Positions 36,458-46,275 are shown, counted from the first letter of the stretch. The stretch is DNA of 64,000 nt from Sphingomonas sp. JC676 (GCF_014489075.1 NZ_JACTGR010000001.1:1054001-1118000); one strand, 5' to 3'. The notes: generated by a model not told the origin, from the sequence alone. Made by a program: numbers and translations.

Positions 36458-36961
36458 ATGTTTGGAGCTCTACTTCTCCTCGCTGCCAGCCAGGCCGCCG
36501 ATCCGCTGGCAGAGGCGCGCGCCGGCAAATATCAGTGCGTGGTGCCGAACGAGGAGAAAAGGACCTGCCTCGGCACGACCAGCTACAAGGTCACCGGCAA
36601 CACCTATGAGTCGACGACCAGGATATTCCTCGCTCCCACACCGCCGATCACCATGGAGCTGCACACCACGGGTGCGGCCAAGGACGGCAAGCTATGCGAG
36701 ACGGTGAGGCTGACCGACTTCCAGGGCGCGATCGTCCTCCTGAACAATGCTCCGGCCGACGAGGCAACCTCGAACGCGGTGAAGAGCCAGCTCACCGGTG
36801 CAGTCGCGGCACTGGACGGCAAGATGGCCTGCTCCACGATCAAGCCCGCGGAGAACGGCCAGCTGTTCAACGAAGTCGCGATCGACGGCACCGTGCGCCC
36901 TGATCTCAGCCAGAAGTTCATCTGGGTGAAGCCCGAGGATGGCTACACGCTGGGGCAGTAA
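36458..36961 (+). CDS. Secreted protein of unknown function
   Basis: 167 residues. The first 13 residues (MFGALLLLAASQA) make a short signal peptide. Four cysteines (CVVPNEEKRTC, LCETV, ACSTI) may form two disulfides in the periplasm. The remaining sequence looks like a small beta-sandwich (SYKVTGNTYESTTRIFL, MELHTTGAAKDGKL). An AGGGAGA site precedes ATG 36458. It lies between the antiporter and the esterase-like gene, 18 bases before the latter, so it is probably co-transcribed with it. No family recognised. Confidence 0.7.
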   Translation: MFGALLLLAASQAADPLAEARAGKYQCVVPNEEKRTCLGTTSYKVTGNTYESTTRIFLAPTPPITMELHTTGAAKDGKLCETVRLTDFQGAIVLLNNAPADEATSNAVKSQLTGAVAALDGKMACSTIKPAENGQLFNEVAIDGTVRPDLSQKFIWVKPEDGYTLGQ

Positions 36962-36979
36962 CGCACAGGGAGAACGACG

Positions 36980-38029
36980 ATGCGGAACCGATTCGCGCTG
37001 GCGATCGCTGCGCTACTGCTGACACAAACCCAGCCGGCGGCGGCGAGCCAGGTCGTCACGACGACGATCGAGGCGAAGAGCCTGGCGGGCAACGGTATCG
37101 GCATCCCCACTGCGCGGCGGATCAGCGTGTACCTGCCCGACGGCTATGAGACGCCAGGCCGGCGCTTCCCGGTGGTCTATTATCTCCCGGCCTTTTTCGA
37201 GGACCACACCGCGCCCTTTGCAAATCATGGTGCGCAGGCGGTACTCGACGCGGCGATCCGCGATCGGGTGATACCGCCAATGATCCTGGTCTCGGCCGAT
37301 TATGGCACGCCGATGGGCGGGAGTTGGTTCGTCAATTCGCCGGTTACCGGCAACTGGGAGGACTTCGTGGTTCGCGAAGTCGTGCCGCATGTGGATGCTA
37401 AGTATCGCACCCTGCCCCGCGCCGAATCGCGCGGCGTGGCCGGCGACCGGATGGGCGGGTATGGCGCTATCCGCTTCGGGATGACGCACCCCGATGTGTT
37501 CGGATCGGTCTACGCGCTACACCCGATCGGCACCGGCACCGGCCTTCAGACCATGCTGTCGCGTCCTAACTGGGAGGTGCTCGCCAGCGCCAAGTCGCTC
37601 GACGACCTGAAGGGTGATGGTTTCTCGCTGATCTTCACGTCGATCTTCCAGGCACATCTGCCCAATCCAGCGCGCGCGCCGCTGTATTTCGATCCGCCGG
37701 CACGGCGTGTTGACGGGCAGTTGGTGATCGATCCGGCGGTCACCGAGCGCCTGCACGGCCAGTTCCTGCTTGCTCGGCTCGTGCCTGGTCATGCGGCGAA
37801 CCTGCGCAAGCTGCGTGGACTCAAGTTCGATTGGGCGCGGGGTGACACCAACCAGGACCATATCTATTCGAACCAGGCGTTCACGCATGTGCTCGACGAG
37901 TTCGGCGTGCCCTATGAGGCGGAGGAGTATCGCGGCGGATGGGGCGAGCGGCACTGGACGCCCGACGGCCGCGTAGCGACCGACATGCTCCCCTTCTTCG
38001 CACGATACCTCGTCTTCGAGACACCGTGA
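36980..38029 (+). CDS. Putative esterase-fold protein lacking the catalytic serine
   Basis: 349 residues. Signal peptide FALAIAALLLTQTQPAAA, then the putative-esterase (PF00756-like) fold: ISVYLPDGYETPGRRFPVVY, PMILVSADYG and VVPHVDAKYRTLP are in the usual order. At the nucleophile elbow, where GxSxGG is expected, it reads GDRMGGYGAIRFGM, so Ser is replaced by Arg. The Asp in RGDTNQDHIYS and the C-terminal His region (GGWGERHW) are near the expected places. It may be a pseudoenzyme, binding a ligand instead of cleaving it. Preceded by AGGGAGAACGACG. Confidence 0.8.
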   Translation: MRNRFALAIAALLLTQTQPAAASQVVTTTIEAKSLAGNGIGIPTARRISVYLPDGYETPGRRFPVVYYLPAFFEDHTAPFANHGAQAVLDAAIRDRVIPPMILVSADYGTPMGGSWFVNSPVTGNWEDFVVREVVPHVDAKYRTLPRAESRGVAGDRMGGYGAIRFGMTHPDVFGSVYALHPIGTGTGLQTMLSRPNWEVLASAKSLDDLKGDGFSLIFTSIFQAHLPNPARAPLYFDPPARRVDGQLVIDPAVTERLHGQFLLARLVPGHAANLRKLRGLKFDWARGDTNQDHIYSNQAFTHVLDEFGVPYEAEEYRGGWGERHWTPDGRVATDMLPFFARYLVFETP

Positions 38030-38099
38030 CGTGCCACGATTGCAGTCCGTTCAGACAACGCAGCCCGTTCACCGAAGCGTAACCCCTGGACCATAGGTA

Positions 38100-38123
38100 G
38101 GCCCCCGATCTTCTGGGGGCCAA
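38100..38123 (+). other. Hairpin overlapping the ribosome site of the next gene
   Basis: GGCCCCC and GGGGGCC flank the eight-base loop GATCTTCT just before ATG 38127. There is no U run, so it is not a normal terminator. The GGGGG that would serve as ribosome-binding site is inside the stem. Confidence 0.5.
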
Positions 38124-38126
38124 CCT

Positions 38127-38618
38127 ATGCCGTTCATGCTTCCGTTCCTGTTGCAGACCGCCCCCGAGTCGCCGCGCTCACCACCGGCGCCTCCGATGGC
38201 AACGCCCTACATGGCGCCGCGTATCTCTACGGCCCCGGCAGAGCGGTTCACGGTCGATGTCGAGGTCCGCGGCTCGAGCGAGATCCTGTGGAGCGGGCCG
38301 TTGCGGGTCGCGACCAATCAAAGCACCAGCATCCGCCGTGATCGCTCCGAACCGGCCGCGACCCCATGCCCCGACGAGGGTTATGTTGGCGGATCCGAAC
38401 AGACCAACCTGTCCGTGCAACTAAACGCGCAGCGCACGCGGGAGGACGCGACGTTGGTGCGCGTCACCGTGCGCTGGGCTCGGCCCGCGCCGGGCCGCTG
38501 CGGATCACGCGGAAGTGCACGGACCGTGGAGCTCAACGACACGGTGGAGCTCCCTCGTGGTGAATGGGTAACCCTGCGCGGCGATGGCAACCTGGAATTG
38601 CGTCTGCGCCGGCAATAA
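38127..38618 (+). CDS. Secreted or envelope protein of unknown function
   Basis: 163 residues. The N terminus is hydrophobic (MPFMLPFLLQTAPESP) and followed by a Pro/Met-rich part, then a beta-rich domain (AERFTVDVEVRGSSEILWSGPL, LVRVTVRWARPAPG, VELPRGEWVTLRG) with two cysteines (PCPDEGY, RCGSRG) that may pair. No family recognised. The start ATG 38127 sits directly after a hairpin that holds its only GGGGG site. It converges with alaS. Confidence 0.6.
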   Translation: MPFMLPFLLQTAPESPRSPPAPPMATPYMAPRISTAPAERFTVDVEVRGSSEILWSGPLRVATNQSTSIRRDRSEPAATPCPDEGYVGGSEQTNLSVQLNAQRTREDATLVRVTVRWARPAPGRCGSRGSARTVELNDTVELPRGEWVTLRGDGNLELRLRRQ

Positions 38619-38652
38619 CGGAAGCTATTGCTCGACCGATGCCGTCGGGTGC

Positions 38653-41304
38653 TCAGGCCGCAGCCTTGGCCTGTTCCAGTGCGCCTTTTACGGCGTCCAG
38701 CGCCTCGGCGCCCTTGCCGCCATCGGGTCCGCCGCCCTGTGCCATATCGGGACGACCGCCGCCGCCCTGCCCGCCGAGCACCGCGACCGCGGTCTTGACC
38801 AGATCGACCGCGCTCAGCCCCAGCCCGTCGCTGACGCCCACCGCGACCGAGGCGCGACCTTCGTTGACCGCGACCAAAGCGACCACCCCGGTGCCGATCC
38901 GCGCCTTGGCCTCGTCCACCGCGCCGCGCAGTGCCTTGGGATCGAGCCCGTCGAGCACCTGGCCGACAAAGTTGATGCCGCCCACCTGCTCCGGACCTGC
39001 CGGAGTCGCGGCACCGCCGCCGCCCAACGCGAGCGCCTTCTTGGCATCGGCCAGCTCGCGTTCGAGCCGGCGGCGATCCTCCATCAGCGCGGCTACACGC
39101 GCCGGCACTTCGTCGGGCGATGACTTGAGCGTCGCGGCCGCCTCGCGCAGCCGCTCGTCACGAGCGTTGAGCCATTGCCGCGCCGCCTCGCCGGTCAGCG
39201 CCTCGATGCGGCGGATGCCCGAGGAGACGGCGCTTTCGGAGATGATCTTGAAGATAGCGATGTCGCCAGTCGCGTTGACATGGGTGCCGCCGCACAATTC
39301 GACCGAATAATGCGCATCGTCGCCCCGGCCCATCGATAGCACGCGGACCTCGTCGCCATATTTCTCGCCGAACAGCGCCATCGCGCCCGCGGCGATCGCG
39401 TCCTCGGGCGTCATCAGCCGCGTGCCGACCGACTCGTTGTGGCGGATCTGGGCGTTCACGTCGGCCTCGATATCGGCGATCTCCTGCGGCGAGAGCGCCG
39501 AAGGGTGCGAGAAATCGAAGCGCAGACGATCGGGCGCGACGAGACTGCCCTTTTGAGAAACGTGCCCGCCGAGCCGGTTGCGAAGCGCGGCGTGCAACAG
39601 GTGGGTGGCCGAGTGATTGGCGCGGATGCGATCGCGGCGTTCGGCATCGACCGAGAGATGCACCGAATCGCCCGTCGTGAGCTCGCCGCTTTCGATCCGG
39701 GCCTGGTGCGCGTGCAGACGGCCGAGCGGCTTGGAAGTATCTTCCACCACCGCCTTCACAGTGTCGCTGGTGATCGTGCCGGCATCGCCCATCTGGCCGC
39801 CCGATTCGCCGTAGAAGGGCGACTGGTTGGTGAGAATGGTGACATTGTCCCCTGCGCCGGCCTTTTCGACGCGTGCGCCGTCCTTGATGATCGCGACCAC
39901 CTGGCCCTCGCCTTCGGTCGCGCCGTACCCGGTGAATTCGGTGCCGCCGAGCTCGTCGGCGATATCGTACCACAGCTCTTCGCTCGCCTTATCGCCCGAG
40001 CCCTTCCACGCGGCACGGGCGGCGCGCTTCTGCTCGGCCATGGCGATGTCGAAGCCCGCGCGGTCAACGCCGATACCGTTGGCGCGCAGCGCGTCCTCGG
40101 TCAGGTCATAGGGGAAACCGAACGTGTCATAGAGCTTGAACGCGGTCTCACCGGGAAGCGTATCGCCCGCCATCAGCCCGTGCGTGGCCTCGTCGAGCAG
40201 CCGCAGGCCGTTCGCGAGCGTCTGGCGGAAGCGCGTCTCCTCCTGGAGCAAGGTCGCCTCGATCAGCGGTTGCGCGCGGACCAGTTCGGGAAAAGCGGCG
40301 CCCATCTCGGCGACCAAGCTGGGCACCATGCGGTACATCAGCGGGTCCTTGGCACCGAGCAGGTGCGCATGGCGCATCGCGCGGCGCATGATGCGACGGA
40401 GTACATAGCCGCGCCCTTCATTGGCCGGCAACACGCCGTCGGCGACGAGGAAGCCGGAGGCGCGCAGGTGATCGGCGATCACGCGGTGGCTCGCCTGGTT
40501 CTCACCCGTGGTCGAGGCGCCGGTCAGCGCGCCGCTCTCGGCGATCAGCGCCTTGAACGTGTCGGTATCGTAATTGTCGTGGACGCCCTGGAGCACTGCG
40601 GCGATACGTTCGAGCCCCATGCCGGTATCGATCGAGGGACGCGGCAGATCGCCGACGATGACATCGGCTTCCTGCAGGAACTGCATGAAGACCAGATTCC
40701 AGATCTCGACGAAGCGATCGCCATCTTCCTCAGGCGATCCCGGCGGGCCGCCCCAGATATGGTCGCCATGATCGTAGAAGATCTCGGAGCAGGGCCCGCA
40801 GGGCCCGTCGGCGCCCATCGCCCAGAAATTGTCCTTGGTGGCGATGCGGATAATGCGGCTCTCGGGCAGGCCGGCGATCTTCTTCCACAGGTCGAACGCC
40901 TGATCGTCGGTGTGATAGACCGTGACGGTGAGTTTGTGCTCAGGGATGCCCCAGACCTTGGTCAGCAGGGCCCAGGCGTGGGTGATCGCCTGTTCCTTGA
41001 AATAATCGCCGAACGAGAAATTGCCGAGCATCTCGAAGAAAGTGTGGTGGCGCGCGGTGTAGCCGACATTGTCGAGATCATTGTGCTTGCCGCCGGCGCG
41101 GACGCACTTCTGGCTGCTCGTCGCGGTCGAATAAGGGCGCGTCTCGAGGCCGGTGAAGACGTTCTTGAACGGCACCATGCCCGCGTTCACGAACATCAGC
41201 GTCGGATCGTTGTGCGGCACCAGCGGGGCGCTGGGCACGCGGGCATGCCCCTGGCCTTCGAAATAGTCGAGGAAGCTGCGGCGGATATCGTTCGTGGACG
41301 TCAT
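38653..41304 (-). CDS. alaS: Alanyl-tRNA synthetase
   Basis: 883 residues, full length for AlaRS. The class II catalytic domain ([23 protein letters not shown]-type [14 protein letters not shown]), the editing domain with zinc ligands [11 protein letters not shown] and [12 protein letters not shown], and the C-terminal oligomerisation (C-Ala) domain ending in a Gly/Gly-rich glycyl region are in order. ATG 41304. It is convergent with the gene before and upstream of a small membrane-protein gene. Confidence 0.97.
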   Translation of the reverse strand: MTSTNDIRRSFLDYFEGQGHARVPSAPLVPHNDPTLMFVNAGMVPFKNVFTGLETRPYSTATSSQKCVRAGGKHNDLDNVGYTARHHTFFEMLGNFSFGDYFKEQAITHAWALLTKVWGIPEHKLTVTVYHTDDQAFDLWKKIAGLPESRIIRIATKDNFWAMGADGPCGPCSEIFYDHGDHIWGGPPGSPEEDGDRFVEIWNLVFMQFLQEADVIVGDLPRPSIDTGMGLERIAAVLQGVHDNYDTDTFKALIAESGALTGASTTGENQASHRVIADHLRASGFLVADGVLPANEGRGYVLRRIMRRAMRHAHLLGAKDPLMYRMVPSLVAEMGAAFPELVRAQPLIEATLLQEETRFRQTLANGLRLLDEATHGLMAGDTLPGETAFKLYDTFGFPYDLTEDALRANGIGVDRAGFDIAMAEQKRAARAAWKGSGDKASEELWYDIADELGGTEFTGYGATEGEGQVVAIIKDGARVEKAGAGDNVTILTNQSPFYGESGGQMGDAGTITSDTVKAVVEDTSKPLGRLHAHQARIESGELTTGDSVHLSVDAERRDRIRANHSATHLLHAALRNRLGGHVSQKGSLVAPDRLRFDFSHPSALSPQEIADIEADVNAQIRHNESVGTRLMTPEDAIAAGAMALFGEKYGDEVRVLSMGRGDDAHYSVELCGGTHVNATGDIAIFKIISESAVSSGIRRIEALTGEAARQWLNARDERLREAAATLKSSPDEVPARVAALMEDRRRLERELADAKKALALGGGGAATPAGPEQVGGINFVGQVLDGLDPKALRGAVDEAKARIGTGVVALVAVNEGRASVAVGVSDGLGLSAVDLVKTAVAVLGGQGGGGRPDMAQGGGPDGGKGAEALDAVKGALEQAKAAA

Positions 41305-41360
41305 GCGTGCGACTTAAGGGCGCAGAGCGCTTCGCTCAAGTGAAACACATCGATCGAACC

Positions 41361-41894
41361 TCAATGTTCCTGGATCGCTTCGAGCGCATGGATGCCGCGG
41401 CGCGTGGCGAGGTCCCGCGTCAGCGTGGTGCGCAGCCGGGAAAGAGTTTGCTGGATCAGATCATAGGCCTCGTCGGGCACCATGGCTTCGCTATCCGGTC
41501 CAAGCTGGCCGCCGATGGCGCCTTGCGCCGCACCATAGACTTCGCGTGCTTCCTGCGAGAGATACAGGCCACCGCCGCCGAAATACCAGTCCCGCAGATC
41601 GCAGGTGAGCTGCTCGAGGCGAGCGAAATTCAGCTCGCGATTACGCGGCCATTTGGGGACAGGCGCGGTGAGCGCCCAGAGCGCGAGATATTTCGCTTCG
41701 CGCGTCTTCGACAATTGCTGGTCATACCCGTCCATAGCCTTGACGAGCAACTCCCCGCGTAGCTCGATCTGCTTGGCGCGCGTGTCGATCAGCCTGATCA
41801 GCGAGTTGATCAAACCCTGGCCGAACAGCATAGCGAAGACGATGAAGATCGCCGCGCCACCGGTCGCTCCAGCAAGCAGGCTGTCCCAAGGCAT
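41361..41894 (-). CDS. Membrane-anchored protein of unknown function
   Basis: 177 residues. One N-terminal membrane helix (GATGGAAIFIVFAMLFGQGLI) is followed by a cytoplasmic, largely helical domain with conserved-looking FARLEQLTCDLRDWYFGGGG and SRLRTTLTRDLATRRG. ATG 41894 has GGGAG seven bases before it; longer starts at 41930 and 41999 lack one and reach into the M50 gene. Not recognised as a named family. Confidence 0.65.
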   Translation of the reverse strand: MPWDSLLAGATGGAAIFIVFAMLFGQGLINSLIRLIDTRAKQIELRGELLVKAMDGYDQQLSKTREAKYLALWALTAPVPKWPRNRELNFARLEQLTCDLRDWYFGGGGLYLSQEAREVYGAAQGAIGGQLGPDSEAMVPDEAYDLIQQTLSRLRTTLTRDLATRRGIHALEAIQEH

Positions 41895-41952
41895 CGACCA
41901 TCTCCCGAGATCGGCCTCGGAGGATAGCATAGCGGCGCGGGCGCGAACATCT

Positions 41953-42585
41953 CTAGCGGACGGGACGCGCGCGCATCCGCCGCAGGATATGTGCGCCATC
42001 GCTGCCGTCGAACGGCAGGAGATTCACCAGCCCGATCCCGCCCGAAAGGATAGCGAGCGCCACAGCGATGATCTGTCCATATTCCGGCCCGCGATGGACG
42101 GAGTCCAGCCAGGCGCGGGCTTGCGCCTCGCTTGGCAACATAGCTGGCTCAGTCGCGTGCCGTACAATCGCAGCGTGATCCTGTGCCAGATAGGATGCGG
42201 CGAAGGCAGTAACGGCCGCGAGCAACAAGTTGGCAGCAGGCCCGGCAAGCGCGATCAGCATGTGCTTGCGCCGGGCATCAATGCGATCGAGCGCGTAGGC
42301 CACGTAGCCACCAATCTCGCCGCCAGGCGCGCGCCATCTCATCCGCAGCCGTCGCGTGCCCGGGCGCCAAGCAAACGGCAGCACCACAATCTCGCGGATC
42401 TGACCGCCCAGCACCTGCGCGGCCGCGGCGTGGCCAAGCTCATGGACCAATGTCGCAACGAAGGAGAGCAACGCTACCAACAGAATACGGATCAGCAAGC
42501 CGCCGTCGCCGGGAAAGGCGGTGCCCAGCGTGGCCATCACCACCACGGCGACGATCAGAAACAATGCCTTTGCGATCAACCGCAC
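41953..42585 (-). CDS. M50 family (site-2 protease-like) membrane metallopeptidase
   Basis: 210 residues and about five membrane helices. The zinc motif HELGH lies in LVHELGHAAAAQVLGG, and the third-ligand region is NLLPFDGSDGAHIL, a variant of the family NxxPxxxxDGG in which the second Gly is Ser-Asp. There is no PDZ domain, so it differs from RseP elsewhere in the window. Substrate unknown. The start is GTG 42585, directly after the M24 peptidase gene. Confidence 0.82.
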   Translation of the reverse strand: MRLIAKALFLIVAVVVMATLGTAFPGDGGLLIRILLVALLSFVATLVHELGHAAAAQVLGGQIREIVVLPFAWRPGTRRLRMRWRAPGGEIGGYVAYALDRIDARRKHMLIALAGPAANLLLAAVTAFAASYLAQDHAAIVRHATEPAMLPSEAQARAWLDSVHRGPEYGQIIAVALAILSGGIGLVNLLPFDGSDGAHILRRMRARPVR

Positions 42586-42595
42586 GAACGGCGGC

Positions 42596-43852
42596 CTAGC
42601 GGAACGGTTGGTCGATTGAGGCCGGCGGCTCGCTGAACCATTTCGGCCCGGATTCGGTCATGTGGAAGCAATCCTCGAGGCGGACGCCGAAACTTCCGGG
42701 GATGTAGATGCCGGGCTCGTTGGAGAAACACATGCCTGGGGCGAGCTTTGTCTTCTCGCCGCGGACGAGATTGACCGGTTCATGGCCATCCAGACCGATG
42801 CCATGGCCGGTGCGGTGCGACAGGCCGGGCAGCTTGTAATCCGGGCCATAGCCGAGCGCGGTATAGTAGCGTCGGACCGCGTCATCGACGCCGCCGGCGG
42901 GCGCGCCCAGCTTCGCCGCCTCGAACGCGACCTGCTGGCCGTGCGCGACCTGATCCCATACCTTGCTCTGCTCGGCCGACGGCGTGCCGTAGACAAAGGT
43001 GCGCGACACGTCCGACTGATAGCCCTGGACGGTGCAGCCGCAGTCCATCAGCACGATCTTGCCCTCTGCGACCGGCGACGGGGTCTTGGTGCCGTGCGGA
43101 TAGGCCGCACCCTCGCCCACCAGCACCAGGCTGAATTCGGGATCGCCGCCCAGTTTGGCCGTCGCGGCGTCCATCAGCGCCGATACGTCGCGCTGGCGCA
43201 TCCCCTTCTCGACGCGCGGATGGACCCAGCGATAGGCGGCGATGGTGACGTCGGTGGCGAGTTGCATCAGCGCGATCTCGGCCGGAGTCTTGATCATCCG
43301 GCAGCCGCGCACGACGGGGTTGGCCGAGACGATCCGGGTCGAGGGCAGTGCGCGCTGGAGGCCGTCGACCGCGAAGTAACGCACCGTCTCTTCGATACCG
43401 ATCGGACGGCCGGCGAGCTTACGATCCTTGAGGAAGCCGGCAACGGTGACCAGCGGATCCTCGTCCTCCTGCCATACGCGCACTTCCGCAGGCACGCCCA
43501 GAGTCTCCCGGGTGCGCGGCTCCTCGAAGAACGGGGTGACGATGCACGGATCGCCTTCGACGGGCAGGATCGCCGCGGTCAGCCGCTCGCTGCGGCCCCA
43601 GCGGATGCCGGTGAAATAGACGAGCGACGAGCCCGGCTCGATCAGCACCGCGCCGATGCCGTTCGCCGCCATTAGCTTCTGCGCGCGGGCGATTCGCGCC
43701 TTGCGCTCGTCGGCGGAGATCGGCTGGGCGCCGGTGGTGATATCCTTCAATTCGGAGAGATCGGGTTCGGCGGCGCGGAGAATGCCGGGGAGGCCGAGCA
43801 GCGGCAGCGCGGCCGCGGCGGTGAGCAATTGACGGCGCGCTAGGAAGGGCAT
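42596..43852 (-). CDS. M24 family Xaa-Pro aminopeptidase, Tat-exported
   Basis: 418 residues. A twin-arginine signal (LARRQLLTAAAALPLLGLPG) sends it folded to the periplasm. An N-terminal creatinase-like domain precedes the pita-bread catalytic domain with five metal ligands: the two Asp in LMDCGCTVQGYQSDVSR, His in RTGHGIGLDGHEP and Glu in FSNEPGIYIPG and VRLEDC. It removes N-terminal residues before proline. ATG 43852 starts the signal; the open frame upstream runs into the symporter gene on the other strand. Confidence 0.92.
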   Translation of the reverse strand: MPFLARRQLLTAAAALPLLGLPGILRAAEPDLSELKDITTGAQPISADERKARIARAQKLMAANGIGAVLIEPGSSLVYFTGIRWGRSERLTAAILPVEGDPCIVTPFFEEPRTRETLGVPAEVRVWQEDEDPLVTVAGFLKDRKLAGRPIGIEETVRYFAVDGLQRALPSTRIVSANPVVRGCRMIKTPAEIALMQLATDVTIAAYRWVHPRVEKGMRQRDVSALMDAATAKLGGDPEFSLVLVGEGAAYPHGTKTPSPVAEGKIVLMDCGCTVQGYQSDVSRTFVYGTPSAEQSKVWDQVAHGQQVAFEAAKLGAPAGGVDDAVRRYYTALGYGPDYKLPGLSHRTGHGIGLDGHEPVNLVRGEKTKLAPGMCFSNEPGIYIPGSFGVRLEDCFHMTESGPKWFSEPPASIDQPFR

Positions 43853-43948
43853 GCGGGTCTCCGGCCAAATCGAGCGCCAAGCGATACGGTCCTTGACCCG
43901 GCGGCGACAATCCCCTTCCTTGCGCCGCGCAATCACCAGGGGATTTTC

Positions 43949-45277
43949 GTGGGCAAGCGACTGACATGGTTCATTCTGGCGGGGCTGCTGCTCGGCGGTC
44001 TGCTCGGCTGGGGGCTGAACCTGGCCTATGACGATGGCGGCTCGGGCGCAGGCGCGAATCGGCTCGCCGACATCGCCTACTATCTCGACATCCCCACCCA
44101 GATGTTCCTCCATCTGATCAAGATGATCATCGCGCCGCTGGTGGTCTCGACGCTGGTCGTCGGCATCGCCCATATGGGAACCGGCGGGGCAGTCGGGCGC
44201 GTCGGGCTCAAGGCGTTCTTCTGGTTCGTCTGCGCCAGCCTGATCTCGCTGACGCTGGGGCTGATCCTGGTGAACCTGCTCCAGCCGGGCGTGGGCCTGA
44301 ACCTTCCGCTCCCCCCTGCGAACGCATCGAGCGGAGTCGATCGCGCGGCATTCGACGTCGCCAAGTTCTTCACCCACATCGTGCCGACATCGGCGATCGA
44401 CGCGATGGCGACCAACGACATCCTTCAGCTCGTCATCTTCTCGCTATTCTTCGGCGCGGGCATGGCGGCGGTGGGCGAAAAGGCCAAACCGCTGCTCGGC
44501 GGACTCGAGGCCCTGGTCTCGGTGATGCTGACCGTCACCGGCTATGTGATGCTGTTCGCGCCGGTCGCGGTGTTCTGCGCCGTCGCGCGGACGCTGGCCA
44601 CCAAGGGACTGGGCGTGGTCGGCGACCTCGCCTTCTTCATGGGCAGCTTCTATATCGGCCTCTTCGTGCTGTGGGCGGTGCTGCTCGGCGCCTGCTTCCT
44701 GATCGTCGGGCCGCGCACCGGCACGCTGCTGCGCTATCTGCGCGATCCGATCCTGCTGGGCTTCTCGACCGCTTCCTCCGAGGCCGCCTATCCGCGCACG
44801 CTCGACGCGCTCGACCGGTTCGGCGTGCCGCCGCGGATCGCCAGCTTCGTGCTGCCGCTGGGCTATTCGTTCAATCTCGACGGCTCGATGATGTACATGA
44901 CGTTCGCGTCGATCTTCATCGCCCAGGCTTACGGTATCCATCTCGACTGGGGGACGATGATCCAGATGCTGCTGATCCTGATGATCACCAGCAAGGGCAT
45001 CGCCGGCGTGCCGCGCGCCAGCCTGGTGGTGATCACCGGTACGCTCTCGCACTTCAACATCCCCGAGGCCGGCATATTGCTGATCCTCGCGGTCGATCAC
45101 TTCCTCGATATGGGGCGGACGGCGACCAACGTGATCGGCAATGCCGTGGCGAGCGTGGTGGTGGCGCGCTGGGAGGGACAACTCGATACACCGCAGCCGC
45201 CCGACCCGGAGATCATTCCGATGGGTGCGGCTGCGACGAGCGATACCGAGAGCTTCGAGGATTACCCCGGTCGCTGA
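43949..45277 (+). CDS. Dicarboxylate/amino acid:cation symporter (DAACS family)
   Basis: 442 residues with about eight membrane helices and two re-entrant hairpins, as in GltP/DctA. Marker motifs: FSTASSEAAYPRTLDAL (serine-rich re-entrant loop), GYSFNLDGSMMYMTFA (NLDGxxMY) and SKGIAGVPRASLVVITGTL. It takes up glutamate or C4-dicarboxylates with Na+ or H+; the substrate cannot be fixed from sequence. Start GTG 43949, with AGGGG before it. It is divergent from the M24 peptidase gene. Confidence 0.92.
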   Translation: MGKRLTWFILAGLLLGGLLGWGLNLAYDDGGSGAGANRLADIAYYLDIPTQMFLHLIKMIIAPLVVSTLVVGIAHMGTGGAVGRVGLKAFFWFVCASLISLTLGLILVNLLQPGVGLNLPLPPANASSGVDRAAFDVAKFFTHIVPTSAIDAMATNDILQLVIFSLFFGAGMAAVGEKAKPLLGGLEALVSVMLTVTGYVMLFAPVAVFCAVARTLATKGLGVVGDLAFFMGSFYIGLFVLWAVLLGACFLIVGPRTGTLLRYLRDPILLGFSTASSEAAYPRTLDALDRFGVPPRIASFVLPLGYSFNLDGSMMYMTFASIFIAQAYGIHLDWGTMIQMLLILMITSKGIAGVPRASLVVITGTLSHFNIPEAGILLILAVDHFLDMGRTATNVIGNAVASVVVARWEGQLDTPQPPDPEIIPMGAAATSDTESFEDYPGR

Positions 45278-45651
45278 CGTGGGGCTTAAAGTAACTAAGT
45301 TCGCGAGACGCGCTCCATCTCGTAATCTTATCACGCAAGTGGGATGGGTTGCGGGGGCGTGCCCCAGCATTATTCTGCGCCGATGGGCTGGGTGATCGAA
45401 ATCGCCATCGACTGGATTTGAAGCGACCTGATCGGTGCCGCGTACCGGCGCTATGGCCTGTTGCCGGCAGCGCTGGTGCTGCTCCTGCCGCTGCTGGCGA
45501 TCGTCCTGGTGATCGCCCTGATTTTCATGGCCTGAACGTCGGAAAAGCGAGGCACGCCTCGCCACCCTTCGCTAACCAAGCGCGACAATGCAAAGAGCCG
45601 CCGGCACGAACCGGCTCGTCCACGAAGCAGGCGAAATCCTACATAGCAAGC
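45278..45651. other. Intergenic region holding a broken mini-gene
   Basis: 374 bases between the symporter and GST genes. Apart from the interrupted small membrane frame at 45383-45535, no ORF, tRNA or clear terminator was recognised. Confidence 0.5.
45383..45535 (+). pseudogene. Interrupted 50-residue membrane protein gene
   Basis: From ATG 45383 the frame reads MGWVIEIAIDWI, then an in-frame TGA (45419-45421), then continues SDLIGAAYRRYG and a strong membrane helix (AALVLLLPLLAIVLVIALIF) to a TGA at 45533. A single TGG-to-TGA change would explain the stop and restore a sensible small protein with two parts. No ribosome site before the ATG is convincing. It may be a nonsense-mutated gene, or chance. 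Confidence 0.45.
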
Positions 45652-46275
45652 TCAGGCGTAAGCGTAAGGCCCGCCCGCCGCGAGCGCGGCCTGATAGGCG
45701 GGGCGCGCGTGGATCTTTGCCAGCCAGGCGGCGAGATGCGGACGCCCCGCCAGCGCGTCGGCGCGGGCGACCGCGGCTTCGAGCGGGAAGCTCATCATCA
45801 CATCGGCGGCGGTGAATTCGGGCCCGGCGAACCATTCCTGCTCCGCAAGCGCGCCCTCGACATAATCGAGATGGATGTCGACCATCGGCTGAAACTTCTT
45901 CTGCGCCATCTTGCCGAGCAGCGGAACGCGGCTGAGCACGAGCTTGGTGAACAAGGGCGGCATCAGCGAGCCCTCGGCATAATGGAGAAAGTGGCGGTAG
46001 CGCAGCGCCTCGTCGCGGTGCCCGGGCACGCCGAGGCGGCCGCCGGCCTTCTCGACCAGATATTCGACGATCGCGCCGGTCTCGGCGATCACCCTGCCCT
46101 CGTCCTCGATCACCGGCGACTTGCCGAGAGGATGGATGCGCCGGAGCTCGGGCGGAGCAAGCATCGTCGCCTTGTTCCGCTCATAGCGCTTGATCTCATA
46201 GGGAAACCCCAGTTCCTCGAGCAGCCAGAGGACGCGCTGCGAGCGGGAATTCTCGAGATGGTGGACGATGATCAT
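45652..46275 (-). CDS. Glutathione S-transferase
   Basis: 207 residues, thioredoxin-like N-terminal domain plus helical C-terminal domain. SRSQRVLWLLEELG holds the likely Ser of the active site, HPLGKSPVIED carries the cis-Pro, and ETGAIVEYL is the glutathione gamma-glutamyl binding ESGAI variant. It is likely a cytoplasmic bacterial GST; substrate unknown. ATG 46275 overlaps the stop of the DUF1801 gene by 4 bases, so the two are coupled. Confidence 0.9.
   Translation of the reverse strand: MIIVHHLENSRSQRVLWLLEELGFPYEIKRYERNKATMLAPPELRRIHPLGKSPVIEDEGRVIAETGAIVEYLVEKAGGRLGVPGHRDEALRYRHFLHYAEGSLMPPLFTKLVLSRVPLLGKMAQKKFQPMVDIHLDYVEGALAEQEWFAGPEFTAADVMMSFPLEAAVARADALAGRPHLAAWLAKIHARPAYQAALAAGGPYAYA

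Noticed and set aside
35220..36707. 495-codon plus-strand frame inside the antiporter gene
   Set aside because: Arg/Asp/Gly-rich out-of-frame translation of the antiporter; no start site or motif.
39439..41343. 634-codon open frame opposite alaS
   Set aside because: Antisense shadow of alaS with no recognisable motif; similar shadows face icd, metG and others.
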